NCBI GenBank assembly: GCA_001303545.1
Contig: LJUA01000032.1
Span: forward strand, 1-19,161
DNA length: 19,161 nucleotides
Direction of reading: 5' to 3'
Source: Dehalococcoidia bacterium SM23_28_2
Lineage (GTDB): Bacteria; Chloroflexota; Dehalococcoidia; SM23-28-2
Shown: in pieces, positions 1 to 7,376 of the stretch
Numbering within the stretch: the stretch's first letter is position 1
How the letters are laid out: every line of letters starts with the position of its first letter
Notes under the pieces: model-generated
The model's database searches: none
Seen by the model: only the letters and a program-made list of their open reading frames with translations
What the model was told of the DNA's origin: nothing
Program-made: the position numbers and the translations under genes

Positions 1-1250
1 AGGGCCTCGGGGAAGGCGCTGGCATCGCAGACGTAGAGGTTCTTGGCCTCGGCCTGCAGGTTCTCATCAAGCATGTCACCGATTCGGACGGTCGCACATG
101 GGTGCGTTCCCCTCAGCGGGCCCACAACGATGGAATCCGGATCGCAGCCGGCCTCGACGAGGGTCTTTCGGGAGACGATCGAGGCGTGATTCAGCCTGTA
201 CCGATCGCGGGCGGTCATCGGCTTACTGATCTTCCCTTCGACGGTAATGCCGCCGGAGACCTCGTCCTTCACCTTGATCATCACTCCCATGGTCTTGGGG
301 TAGTTGACCCAGGTGATGGGATATCGGACGCCCTTTGTCATCATGATGAGGGGGTAGAGCAGCCAGGGGTCGATGATTGTGCTCAGCATGTAGCCATTTT
401 CGTCATCGGCGTAGGCGACGGTCATCGGCGGATCGGCTGAAGTGCCTTTGTACTTGGACACGCCGTAGACCAGCGCCGTTGTGTCCACTGCCAGGCCGTT
501 GCCGGCGTCGAAGAATCGTGAGTTCTGCATGATCAGTGGCGTTCCGATGCCGCCGGCCGCTAGGACAACGACCCTCGCTAGTACTTCAAATGGTATTCTC
601 TTCCTGACGGCCCCCTTGACTCCGAGCACTTGGCCATTCTCGATGATAAGACTGTCCACCTTTGCTTGGGTGATCAATTCGCAGCCGGCGGAGACGGCAT
701 CGTCGACGTATTCGTTGGCTGTCCACTTTGCCCCACATCTGCAGCCGAGCATGCACTTGGCACCGCAGTCGAACTTGCCAGCCCTGCCAGGCTTGATGAA
801 CTTCATGAGCGGTTCCCACTTGTAGCCGAGGGAGATCCCCGCCTCCATGATGCGCCTGGAGCCCTGGCCGAGCAGTTCATCGGGAAGTGGTTTGATTTCG
901 AGCTCCTCTATGGTCTGGTCAACGTAGCTGTCGATGTCGACTCCGTATCTTTCCTTCAGCCATGCTGGCGGTCTGGCGGCAGAGCCGGTGAACAGGTTTG
1001 TCGCTCCGCCGGTCATAATAGGCCTGACGATGTTCAGCCCTTCCTCGGTGAACAGGAGGCCGCGGTTGTCGCTGTAGATCATGGCCCCCAGGTGGGTGCC
1101 GTAGTAGAACTCATTCCTGTAGTCTCTGCCCATTTCGAGCAGGACGACGTTCTTGCCGGCCGTGGCTAGCTGGCGGGCGACTGTAGCGCCGCCGGGGCCG
1201 GAGCCGACGACGACAACATCCGTTTGCCTTCTAATCAGCGCTTGTGCCAT
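1..1250 (-). CDS. GMC-family FAD-dependent oxidoreductase, C-terminus off window
   Basis: The minus strand is open from an ATG at 1250 to the window edge, giving 416 visible residues with no stop. Residues 12-21 form a beta strand and the dinucleotide-binding motif VVVVGSGPGG, the ADP-binding loop for FAD. A second FAD-contact segment AAGGIGTP follows near residue 230. The visible end, NLYVCDASAFPEA, matches the C-terminal GMC domain (substrate side), so only a few dozen residues are probably missing. GMC enzymes oxidise alcohols, sugars or sterols with FAD; the substrate here cannot be told. A cysteine cluster (C162, C166, C170, C172) lies where long-chain alcohol oxidase-like members have a Cys-rich stretch. 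No strong ribosome site is visible; GAGG lies 11 nt upstream. It sits 152 bp downstream of an amidase on the same strand and may be cotranscribed with it. No signal peptide is visible. Family assignment is firm, function open. Confidence 0.88.
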   Translation of the reverse strand, partial: MAQALIRRQTDVVVVGSGPGGATVARQLATAGKNVVLLEMGRDYRNEFYYGTHLGAMIYSDNRGLLFTEEGLNIVRPIMTGGATNLFTGSAARPPAWLKERYGVDIDSYVDQTIEELEIKPLPDELLGQGSRRIMEAGISLGYKWEPLMKFIKPGRAGKFDCGAKCMLGCRCGAKWTANEYVDDAVSAGCELITQAKVDSLIIENGQVLGVKGAVRKRIPFEVLARVVVLAAGGIGTPLIMQNSRFFDAGNGLAVDTTALVYGVSKYKGTSADPPMTVAYADDENGYMLSTIIDPWLLYPLIMMTKGVRYPITWVNYPKTMGVMIKVKDEVSGGITVEGKISKPMTARDRYRLNHASIVSRKTLVEAGCDPDSIVVGPLRGTHPCATVRIGDMLDENLQAEAKNLYVCDASAFPEA

Positions 1251-1402
1251 AGCGTCATCGCCTCGGGTTTGAAGCTTCGTCAGGCGCGGCTTGCTGCCTC
1301 CGAGAATACCAGCATAGCATCCGCGGTTCGATCCGTACAAGGCTGGCCGTCGCTCTGGCCGCGCTTGCGGGCAACCGGCGGCAAATGGCTCTGCTCTGGG
1401 TT

Positions 1403-2827
1403 CTATTTCGTGCCGTGCTCCGGCGGCCTTCGCTGCGCCCAGGGCCTCTCTCGCTCCAGCTCGCGAGCGACGCGCAGAACTGTATCGTCCTCGCCCCAGC
1501 GGCCGACGACTTGGAGACCGATGGGCAGGCCTTCGGGGGTGAATCCGACCGGCACTGAAGCCGCGGGATTGCCGGACACGGCGGACGATGGTGCGAAAAA
1601 GAACTTGATTATCTCCATCGGCGGTATCTCGTGCTCTATGTCCCACGCCGGGTCATCGGCTCTGAAGGGGGGCTCCGAGGTGACGGGTGTGAGCAGCAGG
1701 TCGTACTCCTCGAAGAAGCGTCGGGTGTTGTAGCGGAAGCGGGCGATCTTGCCGAGGGCCCGGGCATATTCCGTTGCCGGTAGCTGCTTCGCCCTTTCGA
1801 AGCTCTGCCGCACCAGTCCGCAGACGTCGTCGAGGCGGTCGCCCACCAGTCCGGCGTACGACACGTAGCCGTCTGTTATAAACACGGGCAGAAATGACTC
1901 CGCCAAGCCGCTCGTGTCTGGCGTGGCCTGGGCCAGTTCGCCCTTACCGACGCGCTTCGCCAGCCACTCCGCCGCGTCCTGACAGGCTGCCAGCAGCGAA
2001 GGATGAGCGGGTGCGCCTCCGAGGGCGCCGCTCCAGGCGACTCTCAGGTCGCGAGGGGCTTCGTCCAGCGTGCCCAGGAAGTCCGGTGGCTCATCCTCGA
2101 TGGCCCAGGGGTCGCGGGGGTCGGGCCCAGAGCAGGCGGAAAGGAAGAGGGCGGCATCTCCCACTGTGCGGGTGAGCGGGCCCTCGTGGGCAAAGAGCTG
2201 CATTCCCACAACCCACGTGTTGTTGGGGATGCGACCCACAGTGGGCTTGATGCCGAATATTCCGCAAAAGCTGGCTGGCACGCGGATCGAGCCGGCGGCG
2301 TCATTGCCCTGGCCGATGGGGCCAAGGCCGCAGGCCACTGCCGCCGCTGCGCCGCCGCTGGAGCCGCCGGTGGTGTGTTCGAGATTCCAGGGGTTGCGCG
2401 TCAGGCCGAACAGGCGGTTGTTGGTGGTGAGCGTCGAGCCAAACTCAGGAGTGTTTGTCTTGCCCAGGATGCAGGCGCCGGCCTCGCGCAGTCGCTCCAC
2501 AACGACAGCATCGAAGTCTGGAACTCGGTCCTTGAGCACGATCGACGCCATCGTCGTGCGCATGCCCTGCGTTTCGGTCAGGTCCTTGATGGATAGCGGA
2601 ACGCCGGCCAGGGGCCCAGCCGATCCCGAGGCGTAGGCCTTCTCGGCGGCTCGCGCTGAGGCCAGGGCTCCTTCCCTGTCCACGAGCACGAAGGCGTTGA
2701 TCACAGGATTGAGCCGGTCGATGCGGGCCAGAACGGCTTCCGTCACTTCCACCGGGCTGAGGGCCTTCGCCCGGTAGGATGCAACGAGGTCCGCGGCGGG
2801 CATGAAGCAAACATCGGTCTCATTCAT
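1403..2827 (-). CDS. Amidase-signature family hydrolase
   Basis: A 474-residue protein of the amidase signature family, which hydrolyses amide bonds with a Ser-cisSer-Lys triad. The lysine is K81 in SIKD, the cis-serine lies in GGSSGG (S156/S157), and the nucleophile is S180 in DAAGSIRVPA. The C-terminal NPAASVPVGFTPEGLPIGLQVVG block is also typical. Length is normal for the family. The ATG at 2827 is supported by AAGGAGG (plus positions 2834-2840) six bases upstream. No signal peptide, so probably cytoplasmic. The nucleophile loop reads D-A-A-G-S rather than the commoner D-x-G-G-S, which may affect oxyanion geometry or substrate choice. It is divergent from the formate dehydrogenase operon and upstream of the GMC oxidoreductase. 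The real substrate is unknown; GatA is unlikely because gatB and gatC are absent nearby. Confidence 0.92.
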   Translation of the reverse strand: MNETDVCFMPAADLVASYRAKALSPVEVTEAVLARIDRLNPVINAFVLVDREGALASARAAEKAYASGSAGPLAGVPLSIKDLTETQGMRTTMASIVLKDRVPDFDAVVVERLREAGACILGKTNTPEFGSTLTTNNRLFGLTRNPWNLEHTTGGSSGGAAAAVACGLGPIGQGNDAAGSIRVPASFCGIFGIKPTVGRIPNNTWVVGMQLFAHEGPLTRTVGDAALFLSACSGPDPRDPWAIEDEPPDFLGTLDEAPRDLRVAWSGALGGAPAHPSLLAACQDAAEWLAKRVGKGELAQATPDTSGLAESFLPVFITDGYVSYAGLVGDRLDDVCGLVRQSFERAKQLPATEYARALGKIARFRYNTRRFFEEYDLLLTPVTSEPPFRADDPAWDIEHEIPPMEIIKFFFAPSSAVSGNPAASVPVGFTPEGLPIGLQVVGRWGEDDTVLRVARELERERPWAQRRPPEHGTK

Positions 2828-2866
2828 TGGGGGCCTCCTTCCCGCGTTGTCCGGCCGTGTTTACGC

Positions 2867-2890
2867 TTCCGCTGCTGTAGACTAGCGGAA
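2867..2890. repeat. 7-bp inverted repeat in amidase upstream region
   Basis: TTCCGCT (2867-2873) and AGCGGAA (2884-2890) are perfect inverted copies separated by 10 bases. They lie 40-63 bp upstream of the amidase start on the minus strand. It could be an operator or an RNA hairpin in the amidase leader. There is no T tract, so it is not a typical terminator. Confidence 0.35.
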
Positions 2891-3026
2891 TCGCTCTCTG
2901 CAGGCAAGGGCATAGACCCAGAGGGAGGGCGCAGCAGGCGGCTGGCGCCGGAAGGCGTGGGTTCCCTATGGCCCATCTCAATGAAAAATCGGGCTGACTT
3001 TAACGATTCTGTTACTGCCCTGGGTG

Positions 3027-3054
3027 TTGACAGTAGCAAACTTTGTGCTAGAAT
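3027..3054 (+). promoter_or_regulatory. Sigma70-type promoter of the formate dehydrogenase operon
   Basis: TTGACA at 3027-3032, a 16-bp spacer and TAGAAT at 3049-3054 give a near-consensus promoter. Transcription would begin near 3061, leaving a leader of about 290 nt. The -10 box lies inside the first TGTG-N8-CACA site, so binding there should repress this promoter. An alternative -10, TACAAT at 3119-3124, has no good -35 and could be an activator-dependent start. Confidence 0.6.
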
Positions 3055-3059
3055 TCACA
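3042..3059 (+). promoter_or_regulatory. CRP/FNR-family-like operator 1
   Basis: TTTGTGCTAGAATTCACA contains TGTG-N8-CACA, the inverted half-site layout recognised by CRP-type regulators (TGTGA-N6-TCACA in Escherichia coli CRP). It overlaps the -10 box of the promoter at 3027-3054. The regulator is not encoded in this window. Confidence 0.5.
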
Positions 3060-3074
3060 CATTACGAAAGGGCA

Positions 3075-3092
3075 TTTGTGCCAAAATTCACA
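3075..3092 (+). promoter_or_regulatory. CRP/FNR-family-like operator 2
   Basis: TTTGTGCCAAAATTCACA matches operator 1 at 16 of 18 positions and again has TGTG-N8-CACA. Its centre is exactly 33 bp, about three helical turns, from that of operator 1, so both sites face the same side of the DNA. It lies about 46 bp upstream of a start predicted from the TACAAT box at 3119-3124. Confidence 0.5.
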
Positions 3093-3133
3093 TTTCATAG
3101 GGGATTGTCGGTATCTGGTACAATTCGGCGAAA

Positions 3134-3159
3134 ACCAGCCGAGAAGGATCTCGGCCGGT
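3134..3159 (+). other. Stem-loop in formate dehydrogenase leader
   Basis: GCCGAGA (3138-3144) pairs perfectly with TCTCGGC (3149-3155) around the loop AGGA. ACC (3134-3136) can pair with GGT (3157-3159) beyond one mismatch. No U tract follows, so it is not an intrinsic terminator. It may protect the mRNA or form part of a regulatory leader. Confidence 0.4.
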
Positions 3160-3320
3160 GATATTCTTGCCTAAGAGATGTCCTAATAGGGGTTTAGGGG
3201 GCTTGACTTAAAGGATCGAGTGGTGCAGAGTGACAGCATTATTTCCTTTTAACCGTAGGCCAAGCATCGAGAGGGAAGAAGCCTTGTGGCCGCCGCTCGT
3301 TGACAACGCGTTCGTTGGGT

Positions 3321-3339
3321 TGGGCTTCAGCCCAGGAGG
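3321..3339 (+). promoter_or_regulatory. Hairpin abutting the fdh Shine-Dalgarno
   Basis: TGGGC (3321-3325), loop TTCA, and GCCCA (3330-3334) form a 5-bp GC-rich hairpin. Its last base is the first base of the Shine-Dalgarno AGGAGG (3334-3339), which lies 9 bases before the ATG at 3349. The ribosome site supports that start; the adjoining hairpin could tune initiation. Confidence 0.4.
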
Positions 3340-3348
3340 TCAGGATTC

Positions 3349-6300
3349 ATGACCAAGCTGAGCCGAAGACATTTCCTTGTGCTCTGCGCGGCGACCAACG
3401 CCGGTCTCCTTCTGCCCACCGGCTCGGCTGCTGCCAAGGGGGTGGGTGATTTTCCGCTACACAAGAAGGTCGGCGAGTCGCATACCATCTGCCCCTACTG
3501 CTCATGCGGTTGCGGCCTGGTCATCGCCACCGATGAGAATGGGCATATCACCAACGCCGAGGGCGACCCCGATCACATCACTAACCGCGGTGCCCTCGAC
3601 CCCAAGTCCATTTCCGTGCCTCAGCTCTCCAACAGCCCCCTGCGACTGCATACAGTGATGTATCGCGCTCCGAACTCGGAGCAGTGGGAGGAGAAGTCGT
3701 GGGATTGGGCTGTAAAGGAGATCGCCAACCGCATCAAGAAGACCCGCGATGAGACCTTCGTTACCACCACCAAGGTCGACGGAAAGGACGTGGCCGTCAA
3801 CCGCACCGAGGGCCTGGCCTGGATCGGTGGCGCCGCCAATAATAGTGAGGATTGCTATCTGAGCACTAAGCTGGCGCGGGCCTTGGGGATTGTGTACTTA
3901 GAGCACCAGGCACGCATATGACACTCGGCCACGGTGGCCGGTCTCGGCCCCACATATGGTCGCGGTGCGATGACCAATGACTGGACGGACATCAAGAACT
4001 CCGACTGTATCCTGGTCCCTGGTGCCAACCCCGCTGAGAACCACCCGGCGTCTATGGCCTGGGTCAACGAGGCGCGGGACAAGCGCGGGGCGAAGCTCAT
4101 CGTCGTTGACCCTCGCTTCACGCGCACGGCGGCTACCGCCGATCTGTACGTCCCCTTGCGCTCGGGCACCGACATCGTCTTCCTGGGCGGGCTGATGAAC
4201 TACGCGATACAGAACAAGCTGTACAACGAGGAGTACGTCAAGTACTACACCAACGCTCTCACACTGGTCAATACGGACTTCGAGGGCCCGGCCGACCTGG
4301 ACGGCCTCTTCTCCGGCTATGACGCCGAGAAGAGAGCATACGACACGACGACCTGGCAATATCAGACCGAGAAGCAGACGGTCACAGTCACCGAGACGGA
4401 CCCGGACACCGGCGAGGAGGTAACGGTCGAGAAGGAAGTGTCGGTCATCAAACAGGCAACAAGCCTGGACGATCCCAACTGCGTGTTCGCCCACCTGAAA
4501 AAGCACTACGCTCGCTTCACGCCGGAGGTGGTCGAGCAGGTCTGCGGCACGCCGAAGGACAAGTTCCTCCAGGTGGCGGAGACGTTCTGCGCCACCGGTG
4601 CCGTCGACAAGTCCGGCACTATCATGTACGCCATGGGCCAGACACAGCACACAGTGGGCACTCAGAATGTGCGGTCGATGGCTATGCTTCAGCTCCTCCT
4701 TGGCAACATCGGCATCCCCGGCGGCGGAGTCAACGCCCTGCGTGGCGAGTCCAACGTCCAGGGTTCTACCGACATGGCCCTGCTGTTCCACATTCTTCCT
4801 GGCTACCTTGGCACGCCGCGCGATGTGGACGTTGACTTCGCCGCCTATTCTAGGCGCTTCGATACAACCAGCTACTGGGTCAACGGGCCGCGCTTCTTCA
4901 CTAGCCTGATGAAGGCCTGGTACGGTGACGCGGCGACCAAAGACAACGACTACGCCTACGATTACGTGCCCAAGATCACCGGCAACTATTCCTGGATCAC
5001 CCTGTTCGAGGCGATGTACGGCGGTAACATCAAGGGCATGGTATGCATGGGCCAGAACCCGGCTGTGGGTGGCCCCAACGCCCGCTTCGAGCGCAAAGCG
5101 ATGGAGAACCTCGAATGGCTGGTGGTCATGGACCTGTTCGAGACGGAGACGGCCTCGTTCTGGAAAGGGCCGGCTGTCCAGCCCAAGGACATCAAGACCG
5201 AGGTGTTCCTGCTGCCGGCGGCTGATGCCCTGGAGAAGGCAGGCAGCATCGTCACCAGCGGCCGCCGCAGCCAGTGGCGACCCCAGATAGCGGCGCCGCC
5301 CGGCGAGGCCAAATACGACATCTGGATCCTTACCCGTTTGGCCAACGCTCTCAAGGACGTCTACGCGCCCTCTTCAGACTCCAAGGATTCCCCCATCATC
5401 GACTTGGTGTGGGACTACGGCGACGAGCCGGATGTGGAGCTCGTTGCCCGGGAGGTCAATGGCTATGCCCTGGAGGACGTGAAAGATTCGAGCGACAAGG
5501 TGCTGGTGAATAAGGGCGAACTCATCGCTACCTTCGGCACCATCGCCTCTGCTGCCGATCCGGGAACCATCGCCTGCGGCAACTGGCTGTTCGGCGGCTA
5601 CTTCTACCCGACCGACGACGGCACGGGCGCCGTGATGCCGGCGGTGAAGCGGCGGGGGCAGAAGGACCCGAGCCCGTACGGCTTCTACCCCTACTGGGGC
5701 TTCACCTGGCCTGCCAACCGGCGCATCATCTACAACCGTGCCTCGGCGAGGCCGGACGGTACACCGTGGTCGGAGGACAAGAAGGTCATTTGGTGGGACG
5801 GCGATGCTGGCAAGTGGACAGGCTACGACGTACCCGACTTCTCGGCGACCAAGGCACCGGACGCCAAGGCCGATCCGGCCAAGACCGGCCTCGGCGCCCA
5901 GGCGGGCACCGACCCGTTCATCATGCAGAGCGATGGCAAAGGGTGGCTGTTCGCTCCCGTGAAGCTCAATGAGGGCCCATTCCCCGAGCACTATGAGCCG
6001 CTGGAGTCACCCATCGAGAACCCGATCTCGAGCGTGCAGAACAACCCGGTGATCAAGCTGTGGGACACCGATCGAGGCGAGGACGTCGGCGACAACGTGG
6101 GCACAGCGGATCAGTTCCCCATCATCTGCTCCACCTATCGGGTGTGCGAGCACTGGCAGGCGGGGGCGATGTCCCGTACGCTCCCTTGGCTAGCCGAGTG
6201 CCAGCCGGATATGTTCCTTGAGATCGGCGAGGAACTGGCCCAGGAGAAGGGCATCAACAACGGCGACCAGGTCGTCGTCAGCTCGGCGCGGGGGCGGATC

Positions 6301-6504
6301 CAGATGGTGGCAGTGGTCACCAAGCGCTGGCGGCCTTTCACTGTCGACGGCAAGAAGGTGCACCAGGTGGGGATGCCCTGGCACTTCGGCTGGCAGGGCG
6401 TGGCCACCGGGGAGGTCGCCAACGACCTGACCGCCCACGTCGGCGATGGCAACACTATGATTCCGGAGTACAAGGTATTCCTGGTGGACGTGAAAAAGGC
6501 TTAG
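3349..6504 (+). CDS. fdnG: Selenocysteine formate dehydrogenase catalytic subunit (FDH-N type), UGA read as Sec at residue 191
   Basis: This is the molybdenum/tungsten bis-MGD subunit that oxidises formate to CO2. The frame 3349-3921 ends at TGA and the same frame continues to 6504; reading UGA as selenocysteine gives 1051 residues, close to E. coli FdnG. The context ARI-U-HSATVAGL matches FdnG ARV-U-HGPTVASL. Residues 5-10, SRRHFL, plus a hydrophobic stretch are a Tat signal, so the enzyme is exported. The N-terminal Fe-S motif is C48-x2-C51-x3-C55, but the expected fourth cysteine is Asp84 (GALDPKS). FdnG-like blocks include TPEVVEQVCGTPKD, the bis-MGD region and, from about residue 924, the C-terminal cofactor-binding domain ending VFLVDVKKA. 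Relative to FdnG there is an acidic insert around residues 344-365. It heads a probable operon with its Fe-S, membrane and maturation partners. Tungsten instead of molybdenum is possible. Confidence 0.95.
3919..3960 (+). promoter_or_regulatory. Sec UGA codon and bacterial SECIS element
   Basis: TGA at 3919-3921 is followed by a hairpin with stem GGCC (3936-3939), loop GGTCTC (3940-3945) and stem GGCC (3946-3949). T3935/G3934 with A3952/C3953 can extend it beyond a CC bulge. GGUCU begins 19 nt after the UGA, the position I recall for the SelB-contacting loop in E. coli fdhF. This explains how SelB would deliver Sec-tRNA at residue 191. Confidence 0.85.
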
Positions 6505-6549
6505 AGCGGGTAGTCGCGATGTTTCTCTTGCTAAGGGATGGTAAGCGAC

Positions 6550-7356
6550 ATGGCTAAGATGGCAATACTGTTCGATGCTTTCAGGTGTACGGGCTGCCGC
6601 GGCTGCCAGGTCGCCTGTAAGCAGTGGAACGACCTACCGGCGGAGGAGACCCGCAACACGGGCAGCTACCAGAACCCGCCGCGCGTCTCGGCCGATACCT
6701 GGCTGGTCATGCAGTTCAGGGAGGTGGATAACGGCGACGACGGGTTGGCATGGGCCTTCGGTCGGCACGCCTGCATGCACTGCGTGCATCCGGCCTGTGT
6801 GTCGGCCTGTCCGGTGGGGGCTCTGTACAAGACCGACGAGGGCCCTGTGCTCTACCACAACGATCGCTGCATCGGTTGTCGCTACTGCATGCTGGCCTGT
6901 CCTTTCGAGATCCCGACCTTCCAGTGGAACGAGGGGCTGTTCGAGGGGGCGGAGATCAAGAAATGCACCTTCTGCATCGATCGGCTGAGCGCGGGGATGG
7001 AGCCGGCCTGCGTCCACACCTGCCCCAGCGGGGCGCTCATGTTCGGGGAGCGCGACGAGCTGATCTCCGTGGCGGAGGCCAGGATTCAGGAACACCCAGA
7101 GAGATACATAGATCATGTCTACGGCAAGGATGAGGCAGGAGGTACCTCTCTCCTGTACATCTCGCCCGTTCCTTTCCAGGAGTTGGGCCTGCCGGAGCTT
7201 GGGACGGAGCCAATCCAGGAGAAGAGCGAGGACATCATGACCAAGGCTACGCCTGCGGTTCTGGTGACCATGCTGGTTGGCCTGAGCGGCATCTACTGGG
7301 TGGTGAAACGCCGACAGGAGATGATGGGCAAGAAGACCGGGGCTCGAGGTAGATAA
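6550..7356 (+). CDS. fdnH: Formate dehydrogenase iron-sulfur (beta) subunit, membrane-anchored
   Basis: A 268-residue four-cluster ferredoxin subunit that carries electrons from the catalytic subunit to the membrane partner. Four Cys groups are complete: C13/16/19/23 (CTGCRGCQVAC), C75/78/83/87 (CMHCVHPACVSAC), C107/110/113/117 (CIGCRYCMLAC) and C139/142/154/158. The segment EAGGTSLLYISPVPFQELGLP is typical of FdnH/HybA. A single C-terminal transmembrane segment (about residues 235-252) followed by basic residues anchors it, as in FdnH. The ATG at 6550 gives the family-like start MAKMAILFDAFRCTGC and lies a reasonable distance behind AAGGG; an in-frame ATG at 6538 is possible but sits too close to that ribosome site. 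It follows the catalytic subunit by 45 bp and precedes the NrfD-type subunit. It has no signal peptide and is expected to be exported with its Tat-bearing partner. Confidence 0.95.
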   Translation: MAKMAILFDAFRCTGCRGCQVACKQWNDLPAEETRNTGSYQNPPRVSADTWLVMQFREVDNGDDGLAWAFGRHACMHCVHPACVSACPVGALYKTDEGPVLYHNDRCIGCRYCMLACPFEIPTFQWNEGLFEGAEIKKCTFCIDRLSAGMEPACVHTCPSGALMFGERDELISVAEARIQEHPERYIDHVYGKDEAGGTSLLYISPVPFQELGLPELGTEPIQEKSEDIMTKATPAVLVTMLVGLSGIYWVVKRRQEMMGKKTGARGR

Positions 7357-7376
7357 GGAGATAGGGAGGCATCGTG

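Larger units (their letters stand above)
2828..3348. other. Divergent intergenic region with promoter, operators and structured leader
   Basis: This 521-bp stretch separates the divergent amidase and formate dehydrogenase genes. No convincing protein gene lies in it; one short minus-strand frame over 2824-3039 has no recognisable motif. It is more AT-rich than the surrounding genes between about 2980 and 3130, where the promoter and operator elements lie. The remaining part, about 3130-3348, is probably the untranslated leader of the formate dehydrogenase mRNA and contains at least two hairpins. I did not find a clear sigma70 promoter for the amidase. Confidence 0.6.

Noticed and set aside
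102..1169. Plus-strand frames opposite the GMC oxidoreductase
   Set aside because: They are antisense shadows; the minus strand reads continuously with GMC motifs at both ends.
3349..3921. Truncated formate dehydrogenase or nonsense-mutated pseudogene ending at TGA
   Set aside because: The stop falls exactly on the known Sec position, the frame continues intact for 860 codons, and a SECIS hairpin follows.
3898..4791. 297-codon minus-strand frame
   Set aside because: It lies wholly antisense to the formate dehydrogenase gene and shows no recognisable domain or ribosome site.
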